Shown piece after piece: positions 8,472 to 16,363 of a DNA stretch of 64,000 bases. The translations under genes were made by a program, and so were the position numbers. The DNA is taken from the NCBI RefSeq assembly GCF_900115095.1, contig NZ_FOVH01000027.1:1-64000 (forward strand). Direction: 5' to 3'. The stretch comes from Actinomadura madurae. GTDB lineage: Bacteria; Actinomycetota; Actinomycetes; Streptosporangiales; Streptosporangiaceae. Numbering within the stretch: the first letter of the stretch is position 1; every line of letters starts with the position of its first letter. The notes below the pieces were generated by a model. The model saw only the letters and a list, made by a program, of their open reading frames with translations, did not search any database and was not told the origin of the DNA.

Positions 8472-9619
8472 CCTCCCAGCAGCCCGCCGGAAGGTCCCTG
8501 CAAACACGGCTCGCGCTCGCCTACGCGGCGGGCATCTACGCCGCCGGGGTCTTCGTGCTCGTCCTCGTACTCGTCCCACTCGCCAGCGTCGATGCGGCCA
8601 CGCCCAAGGGCCGACCCTCATCGAGCGTGACCACCGGAGCCGGGCGCGGGATCAGCCTGGCCCAGCTCCTCACCGGATCCGCCGTCGCCCTGGTCATCCT
8701 GATTCCCGTCGCCCTGGCTCTCGGCTGGTTCGTCGCCGGCCGGTTCCTGCACCCGCTGCGCACCATCACCGCCACCGCCAAGAACATCTCCACCGGCAAC
8801 CTCCACCGGCGCCTCGACCTCGGCGAGCCCACAGACGAGCTGACGGAACTCGGCCACACCCTCGACGACCTGTTCGCCCGCCTTCAAGCCTCCTTCGACG
8901 CCCAACGCCACTTCGTCGCCAACGCCTCCCACGAGCTGCGCACCCCCCTCGCCGGGCTGCGCACCCTCCTCGAAGTCGCTCTCGCCGACCCCAATGCCGA
9001 CACCGACACGCTGCGCTCGGCCTGCCAGGAGGCCCTCGCCCTCGGCGAACACCAAGAGCGGCTCGTCCGAGCACTGCTCGCTCTGGCCACCAGCGAGCGC
9101 GGCGTCACCCGCTGGGACACCCTCGACCTCGCGCAAGTCGTCAAAGGAGCGCTCGCCTCCCGCCGCGACCAAGCAACGGCGAGAGGCATTGACCTCGCCG
9201 AACACCTAACGCCCGCGGTGGCGGCCGGGGACCCGAAATTGATCGAAAGCCTCGTCGCCAACCTCATCGACAACGCCATCCGCCACAACCACGCAGGCGG
9301 GCACGTAGAGATCACAACTCAGACCTCCGGCACGCAGGTGGTCCTGACGGTCACCAACAGCGGGCCGGTCATCCCCGGCAACCAGATCCAGCGCCTCTTT
9401 CACCCCTTCCAAAGACTGGCGCCTGATCGTAACGGCGGCCGCGACGGCTACGGTCTCGGCCTCGCCATCGTCAACGCCGTCGCCCAAGCCCACCACGCCA
9501 CCCTCACCGCCAACGTACGCGCTGAAGGCGGCTTGTCCATCGCCGTACAGTTCGCGCACGCATCCCATCCACACCTCCAACATCAAGGGAGAAGGCTTCG
9601 CGGCGCGTCCCGAAGGTGA
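8468..9619 (+). CDS. sensor histidine kinase
   Basis: Membrane sensor kinase, 383 residues, partner of the adjacent response regulator. Two membrane helices (about residues 16-42 and 67-91) enclose a short extracytoplasmic loop of only about 25 residues. A HAMP domain follows, then the dimerisation domain with phospho-acceptor His155 in ASHELRTP, and the ATPase domain with N box NLIDNAIRHN and G box GYGLGLAI. The small external loop resembles intramembrane-sensing kinases that monitor antibiotics through an associated ABC exporter; that fits the neighbours but is inference. The start overlaps the regulator stop (ATGA). Confidence 0.92.
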   Translation: MTSQQPAGRSLQTRLALAYAAGIYAAGVFVLVLVLVPLASVDAATPKGRPSSSVTTGAGRGISLAQLLTGSAVALVILIPVALALGWFVAGRFLHPLRTITATAKNISTGNLHRRLDLGEPTDELTELGHTLDDLFARLQASFDAQRHFVANASHELRTPLAGLRTLLEVALADPNADTDTLRSACQEALALGEHQERLVRALLALATSERGVTRWDTLDLAQVVKGALASRRDQATARGIDLAEHLTPAVAAGDPKLIESLVANLIDNAIRHNHAGGHVEITTQTSGTQVVLTVTNSGPVIPGNQIQRLFHPFQRLAPDRNGGRDGYGLGLAIVNAVAQAHHATLTANVRAEGGLSIAVQFAHASHPHLQHQGRRLRGASRR

Positions 9620-9811
9620 ACACTCCGTCGCTCTGGCCGTCATGGCACCCCAAGGAACCCGCAAGACTCGAGGACTCGGCCGTTTCATAGGTCCTCGCCT
9701 GTGAAACGAGGCGCACGCCTGCCCCATGTCCACCTGCGCCGCTCCGCCCGGCTCGCCGTGCCGCACCGTTAAGGGCAAGGTGGTCGCCCAGTCTCACACC
9801 GCCCGGTTCCG

Positions 9812-10019
9812 GTTAGTGCCCCCGAGCCGCAGGGCTCGCACGACCCGTCGGGGGTGGTGTTCACCGTGCTGGCGGCGCTGTCGGGGATGGAGCGCGAGTA
9901 CATCCGCGACCGCACCCTGGAGGGCCACGAGTCGGCCCGCAGACGCGGCAAGACCATCGGCGGCGACCGTCCTACGCATGCTCCGCGACCACGACGAGAA
10001 AGCCGCAGCCCTGCCGTAA
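9812..10019 (+). pseudogene. serine recombinase (resolvase) remnant
   Basis: A decayed fragment of a serine site-specific recombinase. One frame carries SGVVFTVLAALSGMERE, then YIRDRTLEGHESARRRGKT, matching the long helix and linker after the catalytic domain. The reading then shifts into another frame with AATVLRMLRDHDEKAAALP and a stop at 10019, matching the C-terminal DNA-binding end. The catalytic serine region and part of the linker are missing. With the Tn3 remnant at 2451-4349 it brackets the exporter/two-component cluster. The remaining bases between 9620 and 10175 show no other gene. Confidence 0.8.
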
Positions 10020-10175
10020 GCACCCCCAACCTGCATCGCCGCAGGTCACAGACAGCTTCGTTGGATTTTGGCCGATTGCTGGGGAGATCCCGTCCCGGCC
10101 CGGCGCGTCCCGGCGTGCTACGGCACGCGCCGACCCGTCCCGGCGCGTCTCACGGCGGCCGGGGCGTGGGGACGG

Positions 10176-10625
10176 TCAGATACCGCTGGACGAGCCGTAG
10201 TCCGGGTCGGACGCGGTGACGCCGATGACGATGTACACGATCAGGACGATGACGCCGAGGGCCACGGACGCGCCGAAGAGGGACCAGCTCCAGATCGTCA
10301 GCTTCCGGGCGGACGGCGGGTCGGTCTGGGTGCGGCCGAGGGCGATCGCGGCGGTGATGACGCCGGGGATGGCGACGATGTTGCAGCACACCAGGATCGC
10401 GACGGCGTTGCAGACGAGGGCGGCGATGGTGGAGCCGTTGTTCGCGGGCTGGTACGGGACGCCCGGCGGCCCGTAGCCGTATCCGGGCTGGCCGTACCCC
10501 GGTTGGCCGTATCCGGATTGGCCGTATCCGTAGCCCTGCCCGTACGTGCCGCCAGGGTCCCAGCCCTGGGATCCGCCGTACGGGTCGTCCCAGCCCGACG
10601 GCGGACGCCCGCCGTATCCGCTCAT
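10176..10625 (-). CDS. Gly/Tyr-rich DUF4190-like membrane protein
   Basis: A 149-residue membrane protein of unknown function. The first 70 residues are disordered and repetitive, with YGQPGYGQPGYGYG-type repeats that also show as near-repeats in the DNA. Two membrane helices follow (about residues 72-100 and 115-138). The pattern NNGSTIAALV then ITAAIALGRTQ resembles actinobacterial DUF4190-type proteins. The ATG at 10625 has GAGGAGG 7-13 bases upstream. It lies just right of the recombinase remnant, leftward like the helicase-associated gene. Confidence 0.8.
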   Translation of the reverse strand: MSGYGGRPPSGWDDPYGGSQGWDPGGTYGQGYGYGQSGYGQPGYGQPGYGYGPPGVPYQPANNGSTIAALVCNAVAILVCCNIVAIPGVITAAIALGRTQTDPPSARKLTIWSWSLFGASVALGVIVLIVYIVIGVTASDPDYGSSSGI

Positions 10626-10754
10626 CGGGAGCCTCCTCACACCATTCGCCCGGACACGCTATCGGTCCGAAGGGTCACTGCTTGGACCGTATGCGACGTT
10701 CGCCGGTTCCCGTCCCCGGGAGGGGCCGCATGCGGACAGCCGTTTCCGGACGGT

Positions 10755-13115
10755 TCAGGAGGCGTCGTCGAGTTCCTTGACCCCGGTGATGCGGTGCAGC
10801 GCGAAGCGGTGGACGGCGGCGCGGGTGGCGTCGTAGCCGGTCAGGAAGCCGCCCTCGACGCGGACGGGTTCGACGATGCGGCTGGACGCCTGCCCCTGCT
10901 GGTCGAGGTAGCCGATCCAGACGCGCCCGCCGCGCTCGACGGCGGCGCGGAGCAGTTCGATGGTGGCCATCGCCGGGGAGCGGGGCGGCTCGCCGGACGG
11001 GGCCTGCCGGGCCTGCTCGGCGCCGTGCACGGAGGCCTCGTCGCCGGCCCGCAGCGCCCGCACGGCGGCGGCGATCATCGTGTCGTCGGTGCGGGAGCCG
11101 GGGCGGAGCCGGACGATCTCGGCGGTCGGCGGCGGCTCGGCGCGCTGCGCGTCCGGCCGGGTCACGATCACGCCGCCGCCGGGCGCCTCGGCGACCGGGG
11201 CGAGCCCCATGGCGCGCAGGCCGTCGAGCAGGTCGCCGCGCTGCAGCCCGGACGCGAGGACGGTCGGGGCGAGGCGGTGCAGGCGCAGCGGGGCGGCGCG
11301 GCGGTCGGCGAGGATCTCGTCGAGGGTGGCGGGCGCGTCGGTGCGGACGTAGGACATGAGCGCGCCGACGCGCAGATGGCCGTGCCGGCGGGCGACGTCG
11401 TCGATCAGGTAGGTGAGCGGCTGCGGGAGCGGGGTCGCCGAGTGCCGGGAGAGCAGGTCGGTGACGTCGGCGGCGGTGCGGCCGGCGTCCAGGGCGCGGC
11501 GGATCGACTCGGGCGTGAACCGGTAGACGGTGGCGCCGCCGGTGGACTCGACGTCGGCGGCGAGCGCGAGCTCCCGGGCGAGGTCGGTGACCAGGGGGCC
11601 CGGCGCGATCGCGGTCAGGTCGGCCTGGATGAGGATCTCGTCGACGGGCGCGGGCAGGTACTTCTCCAGGGCGGGCTCGGGGTCGTCGCCGGCGAGCAGG
11701 TCGCGGGCGAACGGGGCCGGCTCGCCGAACCCGGTCAGCCCGAGGGCGGCCGCCTCGCGCAGCGTCCAGCCGAGGAGCCGGTCGCGGATCGGCCCGCCGC
11801 GGCGGGGGCGCAGCCAGGTGAGCCGCTCGCGGAGCGCGTCCTCGCCGACGACGACGCCGCGCCCGGCGCCGACGAGGATGTCGAGGACCGCCTGCCGGGT
11901 GGCGGGCGCGCTGCTGCGCACCATCGCCTCGCTCAGCGCGTTGATGAGCCGGTCGCGGTCGTCGCGCTCGCCGGCGAGCCCGGCGGCGCGGTCGGACTTC
12001 AGCCAGCCGCGCGCGAGCTCCGTCCAGCGCCCGGCGGTGTCGCGCATCAGCCACAGGTCGTAGGCGGGGGTGGGCAGCCATTCGCCGTCGAGGTCGCCGC
12101 TGCGGGTGAGCAGCCCCGCCGCGTAGGCGACCTCGACGAGCAGCGCCGCCTTCCACTCGGGGACGTCCAGGAGCGTCGCGGCGGCGCGCAGGTCGCGGAC
12201 GGCGAGTCCGCCGCTGCGCAGGACGGGCGGCGGTTCCAGCCCCCAGCGCTCCAGCAGCTCCTCGGTGAGCCGGACGGCGTTGTAGGCCTCGCCCGCGGCG
12301 GCGCGCACCACGACGTCCTCGCCCCGCGCCGCCGCGGCCGGGGGCAGCGGCGGCGGCTCCGCCGGGACGTCCCGGAAGAGGCGCCCGCCGCGCAGGTGCA
12401 GGGCGATCTCGCGGGGCAGGGTGACCGTGCGGTCGTCCTCGGCGGCGAGGAGGCCGCGCGCCAGGAGCCGCTCGATCGGCGTGGCGGCGGTGTCGATCCG
12501 GACGGGGCGGCGGGCGTCGGCGACGCGCCCGACCGGCGGGCCCCAGGCGAGCTGTTCGAGGGCGGCCCGCGCGTCGGGCCCGGCGTCGTCGATCAGCGGG
12601 CCGGGGTCGTCGAGCAGGTCGGCGAGCCGGCGCAGGAGCCGCGCGGAGTCGGTGAACCCGCGCGGCGGCTCCCCGTCCAGGTCGGTGACGAGGTCGGTCA
12701 GCCGCTCGACGGGGTAGGTCGCGAAGACCTCCTGGACGGGCGGGCCGAGCCCGGCCGGGTGCGGCAGGCCCTGCCGGACGCCGGGCGCGGTGTTCGGCGC
12801 GTCGTTCCCCCAGGCGAGCCCGTAGCGGCGGAGCGTACCGAGCGCGTCGGCGGCCTGCTCGGGCGTGCAGCCGAGGGCGGTGGCGAGCGCGTCCGGCCCG
12901 GCCGGCGAGGGCAGGACGAGGAGGGCCTCCAGGACGGCGAGCGTGAACCGGTCCAGCCGGTCGAGCGCGCGGGACACGGCGGCGGGCGTGGCGGCGCGGG
13001 CGGCGAGCGCGGTCAGGTCGGCCGGGACGGGGGCGAGCAGCTCGGGACGCGCGGACAGGAGCGCGCGAAGCTCGTCATCGCCTCGCGCGCGCAACCAATC
13101 CGCGTACGTTTCCAT
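10755..13115 (-). CDS. helicase-associated protein (XPB/Ssl2-like, Helicase_C_3 type)
   Basis: A 786-residue cytoplasmic protein of the actinobacterial family related to the N-terminal part of eukaryotic XPB/Ssl2 (Helicase_C_3 type). The N-terminal two thirds are helical winged-helix repeats. Around residues 480-620 is the family core with EILIQADLTAIAPGPL and TYLIDDVARRHGHLRVG. The C-terminal ~70 residues (VWIGYLDQQGQ to GYDATR) resemble a WYL-like fold. No Walker motifs are visible, so it is probably not itself an ATPase. The start MAETYADWL-type methionine (METYADWL) at 13115 matches the family. It is normally a close neighbour of the XPB helicase, which here lies across the accessory segment. 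Confidence 0.85.
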   Translation of the reverse strand: METYADWLRARGDDELRALLSARPELLAPVPADLTALAARAATPAAVSRALDRLDRFTLAVLEALLVLPSPAGPDALATALGCTPEQAADALGTLRRYGLAWGNDAPNTAPGVRQGLPHPAGLGPPVQEVFATYPVERLTDLVTDLDGEPPRGFTDSARLLRRLADLLDDPGPLIDDAGPDARAALEQLAWGPPVGRVADARRPVRIDTAATPIERLLARGLLAAEDDRTVTLPREIALHLRGGRLFRDVPAEPPPLPPAAAARGEDVVVRAAAGEAYNAVRLTEELLERWGLEPPPVLRSGGLAVRDLRAAATLLDVPEWKAALLVEVAYAAGLLTRSGDLDGEWLPTPAYDLWLMRDTAGRWTELARGWLKSDRAAGLAGERDDRDRLINALSEAMVRSSAPATRQAVLDILVGAGRGVVVGEDALRERLTWLRPRRGGPIRDRLLGWTLREAAALGLTGFGEPAPFARDLLAGDDPEPALEKYLPAPVDEILIQADLTAIAPGPLVTDLARELALAADVESTGGATVYRFTPESIRRALDAGRTAADVTDLLSRHSATPLPQPLTYLIDDVARRHGHLRVGALMSYVRTDAPATLDEILADRRAAPLRLHRLAPTVLASGLQRGDLLDGLRAMGLAPVAEAPGGGVIVTRPDAQRAEPPPTAEIVRLRPGSRTDDTMIAAAVRALRAGDEASVHGAEQARQAPSGEPPRSPAMATIELLRAAVERGGRVWIGYLDQQGQASSRIVEPVRVEGGFLTGYDATRAAVHRFALHRITGVKELDDAS

Positions 13116-13208
13116 CTGTTTCCCAACCATATGTCGCGTGCATACCGCGGGTGCGCGGGGCTCCAAGGGTAGAAGCCCGCACGCGGTGGGGAACACGGAC
13201 CACGCAGG

Positions 13209-13826
13209 TCAGGTGGCAGGCGTGCGCTCCAGGTGCACCAGCCCGAGGCCGAGCCGCGCCCAGCTCTCCACGAACCGCTTCTCGTCGATGCGCGTCGGCG
13301 GCTCGTACATCGACTCGTTGGCGAGCCAGTAGTTCACCACCGCGCCCCCGAGGATCGACGCGATCGCCGGCCAGTCCTCGTCCACGCCCTCGTACTCCGG
13401 CTGCGCCGCCAGCCAGGTCGCGATCCCGTCGTACAGCGGGTTGACGATGCCCTCGCGCATCTCGGCCACCAGTTTCGGGAACTGGTCGAGGTCGCGGAAC
13501 AGCACCCGGATGAGGTCCTGTTCCTCGCGCATCTTGGCGAGCCCCGCCTGGCAGGTCATCCGCAGCCGGATCTCCAGCGGCCGGCCCGCGTAGGCGGTCG
13601 ACTGGTCGAGGACGTCGCTGATCTGCCGCCGGGTGCGCTCGATGTGCTCGCGGATGGCGGAGGCGAGGACCTCCTCCTTGGAGCGGAAGTGCCGGTACAG
13701 GCCGCCCGCGCCCGGCGACAGGCCCGCCGCCGCCTCGATCTCGGCGACCGAGGTCGCCGCGTAGCCCCGGTCCGCGAACAGCCGGAGCGACTCGGCCACG
13801 ATCCGATCGCGCGTAGATGTCGTCAT
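13209..13826 (-). CDS. TetR/AcrR family transcriptional regulator
   Basis: A 205-residue one-component repressor. Residues 1-60 form the TetR helix-turn-helix (TRDRIVAESLRLFADRGYAA, then TSVAEIEAAAG, then LYRHFRSKEEVL); the rest is a helical ligand-binding domain. The ATG at 13826 has GGAGG 10 bases upstream and is preferred over an upstream in-frame start that adds 31 non-conserved residues. It is leftward, 93 bases before the helicase-associated gene. The target and ligand cannot be read from the sequence. Confidence 0.9.
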   Translation of the reverse strand: MTTSTRDRIVAESLRLFADRGYAATSVAEIEAAAGLSPGAGGLYRHFRSKEEVLASAIREHIERTRRQISDVLDQSTAYAGRPLEIRLRMTCQAGLAKMREEQDLIRVLFRDLDQFPKLVAEMREGIVNPLYDGIATWLAAQPEYEGVDEDWPAIASILGGAVVNYWLANESMYEPPTRIDEKRFVESWARLGLGLVHLERTPAT

Positions 13827-13994
13827 GGTGATGAATTCCTCCGCAAGAACACTAAGGCATCCTGATGCGGCCGGTCGCCGGGTCGCGCGCGGCACGCCCG
13901 AATCGGTGATGCCGCTCACGTCGCGCCCGGGGCGGCTAGAGTGCGATCGTCAGCGCCCCGCTCGCCGGAAGGGGCGTCGTCGGAAAGGTCGGCG

Positions 13995-14477
13995 ATGTTC
14001 AAGTCTCCGCGGAAGGCGGCCGACGGGGCCTTCCTGCCCGAGGACTTCGTGGTGCCCACTCTGGTGGCCGGGCCCGACTTCCAGATCCGCCCGATCACCG
14101 TGCACGACGCCGTCAAGGACTACGGCGCCGTGATCGGCAGCCTGGACCGGCTGGCCGGCCGCTTCGGCCCCGAGTGGGGCTGGCCCGACCGGGAGTTCAC
14201 CTTCGAGCAGGCTCTGATCGACGTCGCCTGGCTGCAGAAGGAGGGCCAGCTGCGCCGCTCCTTCAGCTACGTCGTGATCACCCCGGACGGGGAGCGGCAG
14301 CTCGGCCGCATCCACGTCGCCCCGTCCGACGCCCGCGACGCGGACGCCGTCGTGGTGTTCTGGGTCCGCGCGGACGAGGAGAACTCCATCCTGGAGAAGG
14401 AACTGGAGGAGTTCGTCCGTACATGGGTGACCACCGCCTGGCCCTTCGAGAAGGTCCGCTTCCCCGGCCGCGAGTGA
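13995..14477 (+). CDS. GNAT-like N-acetyltransferase
   Basis: A 160-residue protein with the layout of small GNAT acetyltransferases: FQIRPITVHDAVKDY near residue 30, a central RSFSYVVITPDGERQLGRI strand pair, and the C-terminal VVVFWVRADEE to WVTTAWPFEKV strand-helix. The acetyl-CoA loop is not a textbook QxxGxG/A, so activity is uncertain. The start at 13995 gives MFKSPRKAAD; upstream in-frame codons overlap the TetR promoter region. Function unknown. Confidence 0.7.
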   Translation: MFKSPRKAADGAFLPEDFVVPTLVAGPDFQIRPITVHDAVKDYGAVIGSLDRLAGRFGPEWGWPDREFTFEQALIDVAWLQKEGQLRRSFSYVVITPDGERQLGRIHVAPSDARDADAVVVFWVRADEENSILEKELEEFVRTWVTTAWPFEKVRFPGRE

Positions 14478-14513
14478 GGCCGGTAAGGGCGGGCAGAGCC
14501 CGGACGGGTGCGG

Positions 14514-14876
14514 TCAGAGCCTCCGGGCGAGGTTCACCAGGATGCGGCCGACCACCAGGTAGACGAGGGCGGCCAGGCCGTAGTTGACGGCGACCTCCGT
14601 CTTGCGGTTCTCCGGCTGGAAGACGTCCTTGAACTGCCAGCAGAGGTCGGTGGCGCGGTCCCCGAACCAGCGGACGAGGTCGTTCGCCGTGTTGGCCTCG
14701 AACGCCACGAACACGATGTGCACGGCCAGGATCGCGACCACGACCGTCGTGACGACGGAGATCGCGGCGGCGAGCAGGCCGGCGGCGCGGCGGCGGGCCG
14801 CGGCGGCACCGGCCGTGAACCGCCGGGTGCGCGGGGCGCGGTGGTCACCGCCCGTCTCGGTCTGGGTCTCTGCCAT
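14514..14876 (-). CDS. small two-helix membrane protein, conserved type
   Basis: A 120-residue protein with a basic N-terminus, a hydrophobic helix (about residues 33-58), a hydrophilic loop with WFGDRATDLCWQFKDVF, and a second helix (about 95-115). The loop followed by NYGLAALVYLVVGRI is seen in uncharacterised actinobacterial membrane proteins of this size. It diverges from the HAD phosphatase gene. No catalytic motif is visible. Confidence 0.75.
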   Translation of the reverse strand: MAETQTETGGDHRAPRTRRFTAGAAAARRRAAGLLAAAISVVTTVVVAILAVHIVFVAFEANTANDLVRWFGDRATDLCWQFKDVFQPENRKTEVAVNYGLAALVYLVVGRILVNLARRL

Positions 14877-15018
14877 GATCGGCCTCCTTCGCCGGTTCCT
14901 CCGTGGCGGGCGGACGGGCGAGTGATCGTCCTTGGGGCTGGGGTGGGGTGTTCGGGTGCTGTGTTTTCCCTGGTCAACTGGTTTGTGGTCGGAGGCCCGG
15001 GTATATCCGCATCACGGT

Positions 15019-15072
15019 CCCGCGCTCTCCTACTCGGATCCCGTCGCATCGCCACTACCAGGAGAGCGCGGG
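15019..15072. repeat. 13-bp perfect inverted repeat in a divergent intergenic region
   Basis: The arms CCCGCGCTCTCCT (15019-15031) and AGGAGAGCGCGGG (15060-15072) are exact reverse complements separated by 28 bases. They lie 35 bases before the phosphatase start, between two divergent genes. No T-run follows, so a terminator is unlikely; a long hairpin in a leader RNA or an operator are the alternatives. Confidence 0.75.
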
Positions 15073-15106
15073 TCCTCGCGTGTGTCCAGCCCCGTACGCT
15101 GTGGAC

Positions 15107-15748
15107 GTGCTCGACCTTGATCTCCCGACATCTCCGGAATCCGGGTTCACCATCGGATTCGACCTGGATCTGACCCTCGCCGACACCCGCGCCGGAATCA
15201 GCGCCGTCTACGCGTCCCTCGCCGCCGAGACGGGCGTCGCCATCGACACCGACCTCGTGGTGCGCCGCATCGGGCCGCCGCTGGAGGAGGAGCTGGCGTA
15301 CTGGTTCCCGCCGGACGAGGTGCCCGCGATGGCGGCCCGCTACCGGGAGATCTACGCCGGCATCGCGATCCCGGCGACACTCCTGATGCCGGGTGCCGTC
15401 GCCGCCCTGGACGCCGTGCGGGCCATGGGCGGGCGCGTGGTCGTGGTGTCGGGCAAGAACCAGGCCGACACCGAGCGGACCGTCCGCCACCTCGATCTGG
15501 GGGCGGACGCCGTGGTCGGCGGCCTGTTCGGCGCGGACAAGGGCACCGTCCTGCGCGAGCACGGAGCCGGCGCCTACATCGGCGACCACACCGGCGACGT
15601 GGACGCCGCGCGGGCCGCGTCCGCGGTGGCGGTGGCCGTGGCGACCGGCGCGTTCGACTCGGCGGCCCTCACGGCCTACGGCGCGGACGTCGTCCTGCCG
15701 GACCTGCTGGCCTTCCCCGAATGGCTCGGCGGGTTCCGCGCCGGCTGA
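15107..15748 (+). CDS. HAD-family hydrolase, phosphoglycolate-phosphatase-like
   Basis: Haloacid-dehalogenase-type phosphatase, 213 residues. Motif I is FDLDLTLADT, with Asp nucleophile and general acid; motif II is the VVVVSG serine; motif III Lys is in the GADK region; motif IV is YIGDHTGDVDAA. The helical cap lies between residues 20 and 85, as in phosphoglycolate phosphatases. GTG at 15107 is chosen because TACGCT ends six bases before it, the spacing of a leaderless actinobacterial start; GTG at 15101 is the alternative. No Shine-Dalgarno is visible. Substrate unknown. Confidence 0.85.
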   Translation: MLDLDLPTSPESGFTIGFDLDLTLADTRAGISAVYASLAAETGVAIDTDLVVRRIGPPLEEELAYWFPPDEVPAMAARYREIYAGIAIPATLLMPGAVAALDAVRAMGGRVVVVSGKNQADTERTVRHLDLGADAVVGGLFGADKGTVLREHGAGAYIGDHTGDVDAARAASAVAVAVATGAFDSAALTAYGADVVLPDLLAFPEWLGGFRAG

Positions 15749-15836
15749 TCCGCGGCGATATTGGGGTGATTTCGTCTGCCGCCCCGGATAGCTTCTAAGG
15801 CGTTGCCCCTAGGGCGTCGCGGGGGCACCCGGCGTG

Positions 15837-15865
15837 TTCACCGGCCCGCGGCGAGGCACTAATCT
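15837..15865 (+). promoter_or_regulatory. promoter of the cold-shock gene
   Basis: A -35-like TTCACC (15837-15842) and a -10-like TAATCT (15860-15865) are spaced by 17 bases, a good vegetative-type promoter. Transcription would start near 15872, leaving a leader of about 32 bases with a CGAGG element before the GTG at 15904. Confidence 0.55.
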
Positions 15866-15903
15866 TGGGGGCGATTCAGGACGATTACCGAACGAGGTCT
15901 CCG

Positions 15904-16299
15904 GTGCCGACTGGCAAGGTCAAGTGGTACGACTCCGACAAGGGGTTCGGCTTCCTCACCCGCGACGACGGCGGTGAGGTCTTCGTGCACTCATCGGCTC
16001 TGCCGGGCGGGGTCACGACGCTCAGGCCGGGCCAGCGCATCGAGTTCGGCGTGGTCGAGGGGCGCCGCGGCCAGCAGGCGCTGCAGGTCCGCGTGCTGGA
16101 GACGCTGCCGTCGGTCGAGAAGACCATCGCCAAGCAGCGGCGCAAGAAGCCGGACGAGATGGTCGTCATCACCGAGGACCTGATCAAGCTGCTGGACGGG
16201 ATCTCCAACACCTACCGGCGCGGCAAGCACCCGGCCCCGGCGGAGGCGAAGAAGATCGCCACCGTGCTGCGGGCCGTCGCGGACGACCTGGCCCCCTGA
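15904..16299 (+). CDS. cold-shock domain protein with C-terminal extension
   Basis: A 131-residue nucleic-acid-binding protein. Residues 1-65 form a cold-shock fold with RNP1-like KGFGFLT and RNP2-like VFVHSSAL. The C-terminal half is a basic helical extension (KTIAKQRRKKPDEMV) found in the long actinobacterial cold-shock proteins near helicase and DUF3027 genes. It probably acts as an RNA chaperone. The GTG at 15904 gives the family start PTGKVKWYD. The stop codon is embedded in the first unit of an 11-bp tandem repeat. Confidence 0.93.
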   Translation: MPTGKVKWYDSDKGFGFLTRDDGGEVFVHSSALPGGVTTLRPGQRIEFGVVEGRRGQQALQVRVLETLPSVEKTIAKQRRKKPDEMVVITEDLIKLLDGISNTYRRGKHPAPAEAKKIATVLRAVADDLAP

Positions 16300-16330
16300 G
16301 CGCGGGCCGAGCGCGGGCCGAGCGCGGGCC
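16298..16330 (+). repeat. three exact 11-bp tandem repeats over a stop codon
   Basis: The unit GAGCGCGGGCC occurs three times without interruption (16298-16308, 16309-16319, 16320-16330); the first unit starts inside the TGA stop of the cold-shock gene. Slippage could change copy number in the 3' UTR without altering the protein. Confidence 0.9.
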
Positions 16331-16347
16331 GTGCCGCTGAGCACGGC
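16328..16347. terminator. hairpin between convergent genes
   Basis: GCCGTGC and GCACGGC form a perfect 7-bp stem with a 6-base loop between the convergent cold-shock and MFS genes. There is no clear T-run on either side, so its termination efficiency is uncertain. Confidence 0.5.
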
Positions 16348-16363
16348 CGGGCCATGACCATGA

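Noticed and set aside
10068..13172. A 1034-codon open frame on the plus strand
   Set aside because: It is antisense to the helicase-associated gene, Gly/Arg/Val-rich with no domain, and arises from the high GC third-position bias.
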